DNA from: Ferruginibacter sp.
Lineage (GTDB): Bacteria; Bacteroidota; Bacteroidia; Chitinophagales; Chitinophagaceae
Assembly (NCBI GenBank): GCA_025963635.1
Contig: JAOQAK010000022.1
Location: 1-56,404 of the forward strand
Reading direction: 5' to 3'
DNA: 56,404 bases
The notes under the pieces were generated by a model. That model saw only the letters and a list, made by a program, of their open reading frames with translations. It was not told where the DNA came from and did no database searches. Positions 23,821 to 32,774 of this stretch are shown one piece after another. The position numbers were made by a program, and so were the translations under genes. Position 1 is the stretch's first letter. Every line of letters begins with the position of its first letter.

Positions 23821-26262
23821 ATGATGAATTCATTTAAAATATTTCTTATTTCACTCGTCTGTTCCTGGGCACTTATCAATTCGTCCGCAGCACAAACACC
23901 TGGTAAAATAAAAGGAGGTGAAAAAGTATTATTACCCAATGGATGGTCTTTAAGCCCGGTTGGCAGGTCTTTGCCACTTGGAGACTTGCCACTGAATATG
24001 CAGGTTTCTCACAATAAAAAAATGCTTGCTATCACTAATAACGGGCAAAGCACTCAAACGATACAGTTAGTTGACATCAAAACAGAAAAAGTTACGGATG
24101 AAAAGGAGATTAATAAGTCCTGGTATGGTTTGCAATTCAATGAAAAGGACGATAAGCTATATGTATCTGGTGGTAATGACAATATTGTTTTAATATACCC
24201 GATCAATAAAGGGAAATTATTAAGGCCAGACACGATTCATTTGGGAAAACCCTGGCCTAATAAAATTAGTCCAGCCGGGCTTGCCGTTGATGATACAAAA
24301 CAACTATTGTACGTGGTAACCAAAGAGGATAACAGCCTTTATATCATTGATCTTAAAAGCAAAAAAACGACCAGGAAGATCGGGTTGCATTCAGAGGCTT
24401 ATTCCTGTATCCTTTCGCCTGGTGGTGAAACATTGTATATATCCCTTTGGGGAGCAAACCAGGTAGCTTTTTTTGATACTCAAAAACAACAGCTAACGGA
24501 TAAGCTATCCACTCAATACGCTCCCAATGAATTGCTGCTGAATAAAAAAGGGAATTATCTATTTGTTGCAAACGGGGGCGATAATTCTGTAAGCATCATC
24601 AATACGCAAACAAGAAAAATTAGTGAAACTATTTCATCGGCAATTTATCCAACCCAATTAACAGGTTCTACCACAAACGGTCTTGCGCTATCTGATGATG
24701 AAAAGATATTGTATATCGCCAATGCTGATAATAATTGCCTGGCTGTTTTTAACGTCTCTAAAATTGGCTCGATCGTAAGCCTGGGTTTCATTCCTACCGG
24801 CTGGTATCCAACCAATGTTAAATATTGCAATAATAAAATTTGGGTGGCCAACGGAAAAGGCTTCACCAGCATGGCAAACCCGAGGGGGCCGCAACCCATC
24901 AGTAAAACAGATGATAGTGAATTACATGAGGGGTCAACACCCAACAACAGGTTACAATATATCGGCGGACTATTTAAAGGAACTTTGTCGATCATTGAAG
25001 CGCCTAAGCAGGAACTATTGATATCATTCACTCAAATGGTGTATGAGAATACGCCTTTTAACAAGCCACTGCAAGCGCCATCAAACGATAACCCTATTCC
25101 ATTCAAGAATAGAGACCTCGGGCCCATTAAGTATGTTTTTTATATCATTAAGGAAAACAGAACCTATGATCAGATCCTGGGAGATATGAAAAAGGGCAAC
25201 GGGGATCCAACACTTTGTTTATTTCCTGAAAGAGTAACTCCCAATATTCACGCTTTAGCAGACCAGTTTGTACTATTGGATAACACGTATGTGGATGCAG
25301 AAGTGAGCGCCGATGGGCACAACTGGAGTATGGGAGCTTATGCAAATGATTACGTAGAGAAAACCTGGCCAACGCAATATGGAAAACGTGGCGGCGCCGG
25401 CGATTATGGTGGCAAAAGAAAAATCACTTACCCAAAGGATGGATTTATTTGGGATTATTGTAAAAGAGCAGGTATAAGTTATCGCAGCTATGGTGAATTC
25501 GCTGACGGGAAAACTGCTGTTACTCCTACGCTGAAAGATCATTTTTGCATGGGCTATCCTTCCTTCAATTTTGAGATTAAAGACACCACGCGATATAATA
25601 TCTGGAAGAACGATTTTGACCAATTGCTTGCAAAAGATGAAGTACCCGGGTTGAGTATCATCAAGTTTCCAAATGACCATACAAGCGGACAAAAGAAAGG
25701 TAAAATTACCCCAGCCGCGGCTATTGCAGACAATGATATGGCAGTTGGTTTATTTGTGGATCATCTTTCACATAGCAAAATATGGAAGCAATCTGTAGTT
25801 TTTGTGTTAGAGGATGATGCGCAAAACGGTCCCGATCACGTGGATGCTCATCGTTCCCCGGCTTTGGTGATCAGTCCCTATGCAAAAAGAAACCAGGTTG
25901 TGAGTACCATGTACTCTACCAGCGGTTTTCTGCATACCATGGAGTTGATTTTCGGTTTACCACCCATGAGCCAGTATGATGCTGCGGCTACGCCTTTATA
26001 TGATTGCTTTACATCCACTCCTGACTTCACCCCGTACAGCCATAAAGCTGCCAAGGTTGATTTGGATACAAGAAATATTACAAACAACCAAAGTGCTGAA
26101 ATATCAGCATCCTTTAACCTTGCCAAAGAAGATGAAGTGCCTGACCTGGAATTGAACCGGGTGATCTGGAAATCAGTAAAAGGTGAAGATTCCGTTATGC
26201 CTGCTCCGAGAAGAAGTGCATTCGTAAGGCCAGGGAATAAAATGAAAGATGATACGGATTAA
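23821..26262 (+). CDS. YncE-like beta-propeller fused to alkaline phosphatase-type phosphoesterase
   Basis: 813 residues. Signal peptide to ~25 (NSSAAQ); residues ~40-420 are a 7-bladed propeller (repeats such as LLYVVTKEDNSLYIIDLKSK, YLFVANGGDNSVSIINTQTR, ILYIANADNNCLAVFNVSKI); residues ~435-760 are a phosphoesterase domain (YVFYIIKENRTYDQILGDMK, then LDNTYVDAEVSADGHNWSMG, FVLEDDAQNGPDHVDAHRSP with metal-binding Asp and His). The family is annotated as bifunctional YncE/alkaline phosphatase; substrates may be phosphate esters or phospholipids. Secreted to the periplasm or beyond. Monocistronic. Confidence 0.88.
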   Translation: MMNSFKIFLISLVCSWALINSSAAQTPGKIKGGEKVLLPNGWSLSPVGRSLPLGDLPLNMQVSHNKKMLAITNNGQSTQTIQLVDIKTEKVTDEKEINKSWYGLQFNEKDDKLYVSGGNDNIVLIYPINKGKLLRPDTIHLGKPWPNKISPAGLAVDDTKQLLYVVTKEDNSLYIIDLKSKKTTRKIGLHSEAYSCILSPGGETLYISLWGANQVAFFDTQKQQLTDKLSTQYAPNELLLNKKGNYLFVANGGDNSVSIINTQTRKISETISSAIYPTQLTGSTTNGLALSDDEKILYIANADNNCLAVFNVSKIGSIVSLGFIPTGWYPTNVKYCNNKIWVANGKGFTSMANPRGPQPISKTDDSELHEGSTPNNRLQYIGGLFKGTLSIIEAPKQELLISFTQMVYENTPFNKPLQAPSNDNPIPFKNRDLGPIKYVFYIIKENRTYDQILGDMKKGNGDPTLCLFPERVTPNIHALADQFVLLDNTYVDAEVSADGHNWSMGAYANDYVEKTWPTQYGKRGGAGDYGGKRKITYPKDGFIWDYCKRAGISYRSYGEFADGKTAVTPTLKDHFCMGYPSFNFEIKDTTRYNIWKNDFDQLLAKDEVPGLSIIKFPNDHTSGQKKGKITPAAAIADNDMAVGLFVDHLSHSKIWKQSVVFVLEDDAQNGPDHVDAHRSPALVISPYAKRNQVVSTMYSTSGFLHTMELIFGLPPMSQYDAAATPLYDCFTSTPDFTPYSHKAAKVDLDTRNITNNQSAEISASFNLAKEDEVPDLELNRVIWKSVKGEDSVMPAPRRSAFVRPGNKMKDDTD

Positions 26263-27173
26263 AAATGGATACTGCTTTAAGCCTACATATCTTTTATAAG
26301 CCCATCTTCGCTGTTGGTGAGAGGCACAACTGCGGCATACCAGGTAGGGAAGGTTTATTTTCTGCGTACCAAAACATATAAAGATGTGTCCTATCGGTAG
26401 ACGTATTAAAGGATGCCGCTCCTGGTGCAATGTTATAATGCGTGGCAAATTGTAACATACCCTTGATAGATTCTCTCTCTGGAAATACCCGATTTGAGTT
26501 GAATGAAATAGGCCAATTGTCATGAGTGGTGCAACGGCACTTAGGGTTTCCCTTTAATTCGGAAATCCAAATTTCCGCAACAGTTAACGGGGTGTTTAAT
26601 AACCCGCTTTCACAGTTATTTAAGGCGGGTTTTTTTAAGTCTGTTTAAAATAAAGGGCTTATTAAAAGCAGTTTACTTCATTATGTAATTAGTGGAATTA
26701 TTTTAAAGTTATGTAATTGTTACTGTAAGATTATTATACTATCAAGTTTCTGAATCCTGAAGGATTCTAAAGTTACTTAACAAGTTTTGCACGAATTAAT
26801 CAAAACCTGCTTTACATGTTTCATGAATTTGGCAAGTGCGGATTTAAGTCAACAAAATATGTAGAGTATAGAATGGGAGTTTTATACAAATCTCAGCCCG
26901 TAAAGTTTTTCATTACTTAAATGATGCCGCATATTTATTACAATGAAAAAATGGATAATATAAAATTGAAACAGCAATTATTTCCCAATGTTAATTTTTT
27001 AAACTGCTGAATTTTACATTTTTTCAGATGAGGGAATTCGGCTTTGATTATTTCCGTACAGAGGCTGCCCTGGGGGAGGCCTTTCCTGGAGTGAAAGCAG
27101 GATTTTGGCACCATTTACCGTACTCCTGAATTATCCTAACTTTATAAAGGATTATTTATAATTTAGGCGTGTT
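26263..27173. other. Long non-coding region
   Basis: 911 bases without a credible gene; a 116-codon open frame on the minus strand (26173-26523) overlaps the phosphoesterase gene and has no recognisable family. It contains a terminator-like hairpin at 26601 and a short perfect stem GAATCC-TGAA-GGATTC (26752-26767). An unrecognised short RNA is possible. Confidence 0.45.
26601..26637 (+). terminator. Terminator-like hairpin with T tract
   Basis: AACCCGC at 26601-26607 pairs with GCGGGTT at 26625-26631, followed by a run of T. It is 340 bases beyond the nearest upstream stop codon, so it may end a long 3' UTR or an unannotated RNA. Confidence 0.6.
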
Positions 27174-27956
27174 ATGGATTTAAAAGTTATATCATTTCAG
27201 GTGGCAGACGGTATTGATCTAAAGCAATTTAAAGCTGCATTTACCGCCAGCATGTATTACGCAGATGCTGATGAGCTGTTTTATCACATAAGAGAACTGC
27301 AATATCTCTATGTATTTAAATATGGCATTGTTTGTTTTTTAGGATACAACGAAACCGAAATGACAGCCTTTTTACAACTGATAAAACCTTACTGTAAAAA
27401 CGTTTTTGCGCAACGGCTGAGCGATGAGTTTGATATTGAAACCGGCGCCTCTGAAATAAATTACGGCTTCAATAAAATTACCATTCCTTCAAACGATATT
27501 GAAGTATTTCGGCTGATCATGCTCAATGTGTCACAAAGTGTGGCGCTCGACCATTATAGTCATCAAACCAATTTGCTATTGGAAGAAACCAATTATCATA
27601 CCCAGGTGTTAGAAAAGAAAGGAAGGATTGATCTGGGTAGCGCCAGCCTTAGAAAGTATATTGGACGAACACTAAACCTTAAGAATAAGATTGCCGGGAA
27701 CCTCTATATTTTTGACTCACCCGATGAAACCTGGGAAGATGAGAATCTTAGTAAACTGGATATTGGTTTAAAAAAAACATTCGATTTGCAATCCCGTTTC
27801 CGCACCATCCAGGAGGGATTGCGTATCGTGAAGGAAAACCTGGAACTTTTTAAAGATATGCTGCAAAACAGGAATAGCGTGACGCTTGAGTGGGTTATCA
27901 TCATTCTTATATTAGTAGAAGTGATTAACCTGATGGCAGAAAAAATATTCAGGTAG
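27174..27956 (+). CDS. RMND1/Sif2-Sif3 family (DUF155) protein
   Basis: 260 residues. DUF155 core: KYGIVCFLGYNETEMTAFLQ at ~50-70, then DEFDIETGASEINYGFNKIT, SVALDHYSHQTNLLLEETNY, ending with a long helix and a single C-terminal membrane segment (LEWVIIILILVEVINLMAEK, ~235-255). Eukaryotic relatives (RMND1, Mrx10) anchor mitochondrial ribosomes at the inner membrane; the bacterial role is unknown. Stands alone. Confidence 0.85.
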   Translation: MDLKVISFQVADGIDLKQFKAAFTASMYYADADELFYHIRELQYLYVFKYGIVCFLGYNETEMTAFLQLIKPYCKNVFAQRLSDEFDIETGASEINYGFNKITIPSNDIEVFRLIMLNVSQSVALDHYSHQTNLLLEETNYHTQVLEKKGRIDLGSASLRKYIGRTLNLKNKIAGNLYIFDSPDETWEDENLSKLDIGLKKTFDLQSRFRTIQEGLRIVKENLELFKDMLQNRNSVTLEWVIIILILVEVINLMAEKIFR

Positions 27957-27978
27957 CAATCCTTTCGCAGTTGCCTCA

Positions 27979-28492
27979 TCAATTCCTGTCATGTATTCCA
28001 GAAAACCGGATTTGTTGATTGTTCAGCGGCTTGATCAAAAAGGGATATTGTTTTGGCAGCAGCGACAAACAATGTTCATCAAAACCGAGTTTAAAATAGT
28101 TGGTATAATGAGCCGCCAACATCCCGTTCCCTTTATCCGTATGTGCGCCAATGCTGCTGAGATGAATTACTTTTTTTACGCCTGATTGTTCGATAGCCTG
28201 TTTGTAGCTGTTGGCGATCTCAGTTATTGCAGCCATTAGTCAACTGTTTGGTCAAAGAAAAAACTGTGACCAAGTGTCTCCATACAATAAACATATCTGC
28301 ACCGGTAAAAGTTTTTGTGAGGAATGCAATATCCTGCATGGTGCCAATGGCAGCAGTTGCACCTAATGATTCAATTTCTGTTTGCCGTTCAGGGCTGCTG
28401 CTGATAACAGTTACGGTATGATTAGCCTGCACTAATAATTGTGTCAGTGGCTTGCTGATGTTTCCTAAAGAGCCTGTAATAATGATTTTCAT
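27979..28492 (-). pseudogene. NmrA/NAD(P)H-binding family oxidoreductase, broken
   Basis: Begins MKIIITGSLGNISKPLTQLL (Rossmann GxxGxxG) and continues to FTGADMF; one missing base then shifts the frame (true continuation VYCMETLGHSFFFDQTVD), and a second missing base is needed before MAAITEIANSYKQAIEQSGV and KKVIHLSSIGAHTDKGNG. After MLAAHYT similarity fades and the gene ends early at 27979; the C-terminal half (about 130 residues) is gone. Divergent from the truncated SDR gene, with shared direct repeats between them. Confidence 0.85.
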
Positions 28493-28593
28493 TTTGCTAT
28501 ATTTTTTGATGATGTAAAATTGGATCACAGCAAAATGGCGGATGTAGCCAAATCTACTTTTGTTGTAGACGAAAAATTAAATCCCCTTCTTCC

Positions 28594-28633
28594 GGTCTTT
28601 TAAACAAAGCAAATCAGGTCTTTTAAACAAAGC
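28594..28633. promoter_or_regulatory. 17-bp tandem direct repeat between divergent genes
   Basis: GGTCTTTTAAACAAAGC occurs exactly twice, 28594-28610 and 28617-28633, a 23-bp period (about two helical turns). It lies 50 bases before the SDR start and 100 bases from the NmrA-type start. Directly repeated sites of this kind are typical for AraC or HxlR/MarR-type regulators; the regulator is unknown. Confidence 0.6.
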
Positions 28634-28682
28634 TGGTAGTTTCAACGCATGCTAGTTTTGTTGTAACAAAAACAAATTAAAA

Positions 28683-29180
28683 ATGAAACAGAACAATTAC
28701 CAGGGAGCTTTGCAGCAACCCACGGGTTCAGGTTTTAACGCCACCTCGACTGCAGCTGATATGATCAAAGGCATTGATCTTACCGGAAAGATCGCCATTG
28801 TAACCGGCGGCAATACCGGCATCGGTTTGGAGACAACCAAAGTACTGGCAGCAGCGGGAGCTACAGTTATCGTACCGGCAAGGGACATTGAAAAAGCAAT
28901 AAAGAACTTACAGGCTGAGCACAATGTAGAGCTGGAAACAATGGATTTGGCGAACCCGGCATCCATTGATGCATTTGCGGAAAAATTTATGGCATCTGGT
29001 AGGCCGCTTCATTTGCTTATCGATAATGCAGGCATTATGTGGGTGCCATTGCGGCGTGACAGCCATGGGCTTGAATCGCAGTTAGCCACCAATTACCTGG
29101 CACAGTTTCACCTGGCGGCAAGGTTGTGGCCTGCACTTAAGAAAGCGAATGGCGCAAGGGTGATCAACGATGTCTTTTAA
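28683..29180 (+). pseudogene. Short-chain dehydrogenase/reductase, truncated
   Basis: 165 residues. N-terminal Rossmann half intact: GKIAIVTGGNTGIGLETTKV (TGxxxGIG), NAG motif in LIDNAGIMWVP, LATNYLAQFHLAARLWPAL; then GARVIN followed by DVF and a stop. Family members run to ~320 residues and need Ser ~150 and YxxxK after VxxxSS, which are missing. The gene therefore ends just before its catalytic site and is presumably inactive. The expected remainder is not found downstream. Confidence 0.85.
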
Positions 29181-29474
29181 AATTTAATAGAAAACGATTA
29201 ATGGAGAACCGCAAACCTTTATGCCGACCGTGATAATGATGGTTATGGCAGCAACAGGCTGAGCTAATCTATTCAAAAGATTAATTTTATAGATTTGAAT
29301 CGGGTTGTGTTATGCAGCAGGGTTCCTTTTATGCCGGTCAGCAAAGGGAATTACTCTTTCTTATTTTCTTTTACAAATATTACTTATGGCTTAGCAGGAC
29401 GGTACAGGGTATAAAAGAGCGAATCATCAACGATCTTTAATTTTTTTACTAACAACGCAACGATTGATTACACC
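29181..29474. other. Non-coding, with a tiny Ca-binding-repeat relic
   Basis: 294 bases between two truncated genes. The frame 29202-29267 reads NLYADRDNDGYGSNRLS, which matches the calcium-binding repeat pattern YxDxDxDGYG of secreted Bacteroidota proteins. It is too short to be a gene and may be a shard of one. Confidence 0.35.
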
Positions 29475-29723
29475 ATGAGGTTTTTTATTTCATCTACGTT
29501 TGTAATTATTTTTTTCATGATCCAGGTTGTTTCATTTGCCCAAAAGTGCAAGGTATATGATGCCGTTTATTCCGGCATTTCCTGGTTTGATGAAGGCGGT
29601 AAAATAGTAAATGCTCATGGGGCTGACATTGTAATAAACAACAGAAGGTTTTATGTTTTTGAAGAAGCTCACAATGATACCAGTAACGCATTTGCAGGCT
29701 GGCGAAAACTAGTTACATGTTAA
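29475..29723 (+). pseudogene. GH43-like glycosidase, N-terminal fragment
   Basis: 82 codons: signal peptide (FISSTFVIIFFMIQVVSFAQ), then WFDEGGKIVNAHGADIVINN and RRFYVFEEAHNDTSNAFAGW. This is the first propeller blade of the GH43 subgroup that includes galactan-degrading enzymes (usual form AHGAxIV...YYLFGE). After GW the reading turns to RKLVTC and a stop, so ~300 residues are gone. Second GH43 remnant in the window, of a different subgroup from the one at 6930. Confidence 0.75.
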
Positions 29724-29806
29724 CGGTGACGTTATGTTGTGGTTCGGCTTGCTGAATCATTTTACGAAACTGATTACGAACCCAACTTAAATTGAAATCA
29801 ATTCAA

Positions 29807-31807
29807 ATGAAATATTTTTTAACCGCGCTATTGCTGTTCCCCTCCATGCTATTTGCGCAAAGCAGTACTACAGCGCTCAACATTTTCACTCTCGGCGATA
29901 GCAACGGTACTTTTCCTGAAAGCTGGCCAAAACAAATCCAATGGGCAATTCCCAACGCAAAACTTTTTAATATCAGCCGATCCGGAAGAACGATCGGATT
30001 TGTCAACAATGGTGACAGCTCATTGAACTCGCTACAGGTTATTGATGAGAACTTGAAAAAGGCTTCCGGTTTTATCAAAGAACAGGCTTTTGATTTTATT
30101 GTATTGGAATTGGGAACCAATGATGCGAAAGCAGTATTTGCTGCCCGGCAGAATGAAGTGGCGATCAATCTCCAGAGGCTTATTCAAAAAATAAAAGGCA
30201 GCAGGCATGCCAACATTCGAAAAGCAAAAATTATTGTAATTGCTCCGCCTCCTTTTGGCAGCATGACGGAAGCTTCAGAAAAATACAAAGGGGGAAACAA
30301 ACGAGTAGCGGATATGAGCGAAGCCTTTGCAAAAATTGCCCTGCGCAATGGCTGTCTTTTTGTGAATGGCTACAAAACACCCGGTCTCAATATGGAAACC
30401 ATGTCTGATGATGGCATACACCTGGACGGCCCGGCGTCAAGAAAATTAATAGAGCCGGTGGTAAGGCTCATGTCTAAAAAAGCGCTTTTGATCGAACAGA
30501 AAAAGCAAAGGGTCGTCATTACCAGGTTAAACGTAAAAGCGCCCTTTGCAATGCCAGCCATCCAGGTGCCGGACTTCAGCAAATGTGACCAGTTGTTGAT
30601 CACCGATTTTGGTGCTGTGCAAGGCGATAAAGAAAAAATTTCTTTAGCCATCGCAACCGCAATTGAAACGGCCAATGCAGCAGGCGGAGGAGTAGTTGTA
30701 ATTCCCGCAGGTGAATGGCTGACGAAAACCATTCATTTCAAAAGCAATGTAGCCTTGCATCTTGATAAAGATGCGGTGCTGTTGTTTTCAGAAGATCCTA
30801 ATGATTACCTGCCTGCCGTTCGTTCATCATGGGAAGGAATAGAATGTTATAATTATTCGCCCCTGATTTATGCGCTGGGATGTCACAACATTGCCATCAC
30901 CGGGGAGGGGGAGATCAAAGCAAAAATGGATGTGTGGGAAAAATGGTTTGCCCGCCCGTCAGCCCACATGGCAAGTATTAAGCGGCTGTATAATTGGGCA
31001 TGGAAGTATGTGCCGGTTAAGGAACGGGATATGGTGAATGATACCTCGCATTTACGTCCCCAGTTCATCCAGTTCAACCGTAGCGAAAACATTTTACTCG
31101 AGGGCATTACGATCACCAACAGCCCATTCTGGACGATCCATTCTTATCTTTCAAAAAATGTAGTGATCCGAAATGTAAAAGTGTACGCACATGGTCATAA
31201 CAATGATGGCGTTGATCCTGAAATGACTCAAAATATGCTGATTGAAAACTGCATTTTCGACCAGGGTGACGATGCCATTGCCATTAAATCGGGCAGAAAC
31301 CCTGAAGGGTGGCGATTAAAAACTCCTTCTAAAAACATTGTTATCCGGAATTGTACAGTGAAGAATGGGCATCAGCTGGTGGCAATCGGCAGCGAATTAT
31401 CTGGTGGAATAGAAAATGTATTTGCAGACAGTTGTACAGTTATCGATGGCGCAAAATTAAATCACCTGTTGTTTATTAAAACAAATGAAAGAATGGGCGG
31501 GTATGTTAAGAATATTTATGCCAGTAATCTTAGTGCCGGAAAAATTGACCTCGGTGTACTAGGCATCGAGACAGATGTTTTGTATCAATGGAAAACACTT
31601 GTACCCACTTATGAAAAGCGGTTAACACCAATTAGGAATGTCTACTTAAGTAACATCACAGTGAAAGATGTAAAGTTTGTGTCACGAATATTGGGACAAA
31701 AAGAGTTGCCGGTTGAAAATGTTTCGCTCAAAAAAATAACAACAGGCATCATTGAGAATAAAAAGCATATTCACGAAAATGTACTAAATTTTAAAACTGT
31801 GGAGTGA
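29807..31807 (+). CDS. Fusion of GDSL/SGNH esterase and GH28 polygalacturonase-type hydrolase
   Basis: 666 residues from ATG 29807 (signal peptide MKYFLTALLLFPSMLFAQ). Residues ~24-225: SGNH hydrolase with Ser32 in TLGDSNGTF, LELGTNDA block, and DDGIHLD (Asp~200, His~203), like rhamnogalacturonan acetylesterases. Residues ~260-660: right-handed beta-helix GH28 with catalytic NDGVDPE, DQGDDAIAIKSG and a GHQLVAIGSE motif in place of the usual SGHG. The fusion would deacetylate and cleave pectic polymers in one secreted protein. Monocistronic or first of a short unit with 31882. Confidence 0.9.
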   Translation: MKYFLTALLLFPSMLFAQSSTTALNIFTLGDSNGTFPESWPKQIQWAIPNAKLFNISRSGRTIGFVNNGDSSLNSLQVIDENLKKASGFIKEQAFDFIVLELGTNDAKAVFAARQNEVAINLQRLIQKIKGSRHANIRKAKIIVIAPPPFGSMTEASEKYKGGNKRVADMSEAFAKIALRNGCLFVNGYKTPGLNMETMSDDGIHLDGPASRKLIEPVVRLMSKKALLIEQKKQRVVITRLNVKAPFAMPAIQVPDFSKCDQLLITDFGAVQGDKEKISLAIATAIETANAAGGGVVVIPAGEWLTKTIHFKSNVALHLDKDAVLLFSEDPNDYLPAVRSSWEGIECYNYSPLIYALGCHNIAITGEGEIKAKMDVWEKWFARPSAHMASIKRLYNWAWKYVPVKERDMVNDTSHLRPQFIQFNRSENILLEGITITNSPFWTIHSYLSKNVVIRNVKVYAHGHNNDGVDPEMTQNMLIENCIFDQGDDAIAIKSGRNPEGWRLKTPSKNIVIRNCTVKNGHQLVAIGSELSGGIENVFADSCTVIDGAKLNHLLFIKTNERMGGYVKNIYASNLSAGKIDLGVLGIETDVLYQWKTLVPTYEKRLTPIRNVYLSNITVKDVKFVSRILGQKELPVENVSLKKITTGIIENKKHIHENVLNFKTVE

Positions 31808-31881
31808 TTCAATAGCTTGATATGGAAGAAATATTTTTTAAATTGGCCGGCTCTAATACAAAATAATTCCAGGTAAATATT

Positions 31882-32295
31882 TTGGGAAAATCCGATCAGG
31901 TTATCAGCGACGCTCTTCCAGAACGGCAAACCAAAAATGCTGCGGAAGATTGGCTTGTTTTCAAATTAGTTTTTAAGAAAGGGAAAACCGACACACTTCA
32001 AATTAAAGATATAAAGGCAAGGGTGAGAACCAAAGATGGTTCAATTGTTCCAGGGGGCTTATTTTCATTTGAAGAAATACATAAACTAAGTGCTACAGAC
32101 AACAATATTGATTGGAGTACATTTAATGAAGACGGAAGAAATATTTCACTCTCACCGGAAGAATCTTTTCATTTAGGCCGTTTTGTATGTGTACCTGCGG
32201 GGGAGCCATTAATAGTTGAAATGGCTTTACATGGTACCCGAACCATGTGGGGAAAGGTTTTCAATGGCGTGCATCTGTGGTATCCCTTCCTGTAA
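31882..32295 (+). CDS. Unrecognised protein, possibly N-terminally truncated
   Basis: 137 residues from TTG 31882; the frame is open from 31867 but has no ATG, and no ribosome site is clear. Contains DWLVFKLVFKKGKTDTLQIK, RVRTKDGSIVPGGLFSFEEI, FVCVPAGEPLIVEMALHGTR and a C-terminal GVHLWYPFL, suggesting a beta-rich domain. I do not recognise the family. The missing start, and truncated genes nearby, suggest this may be the 3' end of a larger lost gene. Confidence 0.4.
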   Translation: MGKSDQVISDALPERQTKNAAEDWLVFKLVFKKGKTDTLQIKDIKARVRTKDGSIVPGGLFSFEEIHKLSATDNNIDWSTFNEDGRNISLSPEESFHLGRFVCVPAGEPLIVEMALHGTRTMWGKVFNGVHLWYPFL

Positions 32296-32369
32296 AAAAA
32301 TGATTTTTCCGGAGTCGGGGAAATTCGACTTTAATAAACCATGTGGAGCTATTTACAATTCTCCGGCAA

Positions 32370-32558
32370 CTACCGCTGAAGAATTCTGCCGGGTAGCATA
32401 ATGATGCCTTTTAGAAGGCCAAAAATACCGTCCACTGCAATACCGAGTAACCTGAACGGGAGTGTAAGTATCCAAAAAATAGGATACAATACCAAAGCCA
32501 AAATAGCCAACGGCCAGCAAAGAATAAAGAGGATGATCCAGGCGATGAATGTAATCAT
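32370..32558 (-). CDS. Small conserved membrane protein
   Basis: 62 residues from ATG at 32558 (a longer reading exists but adds non-hydrophobic sequence). MITFIAWIILFILCWPLAIL, then LYPIFWILTLPFRLLGIAVD and GLLKGIIMLPGRIL: two membrane-spanning segments. Short proteins with the same pattern (WIILF.LCWP.A, LPFRL.GIAVDG) are common in Bacteroidota, without known function. Convergent with 31882. Confidence 0.65.
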   Translation of the reverse strand: MITFIAWIILFILCWPLAILALVLYPIFWILTLPFRLLGIAVDGIFGLLKGIIMLPGRILQR

Positions 32559-32774
32559 GCTATAAAGATAATTACTGCGTGTTCGCTGCCAAGTGAAATT
32601 ATATGAATGGCAGGCTATCGCCAAAAATACGCTTCAAAACGCTTTTCTCCGTTAGTTGCAATCGACTGTCTTTCGCGTAAATCGTAACATAGCTTTACCT
32701 GGCCAGGGCGTCAGCATTGGAAGAATAAAATAAATCAAAAAATAAATCGCAGCCATATTCATACCTTAGTGAGT

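Noticed and set aside
26173..26523. Minus-strand 116-codon open frame
   Set aside because: Overlaps the end of the phosphoesterase gene, no family resemblance, no start context; probably chance.
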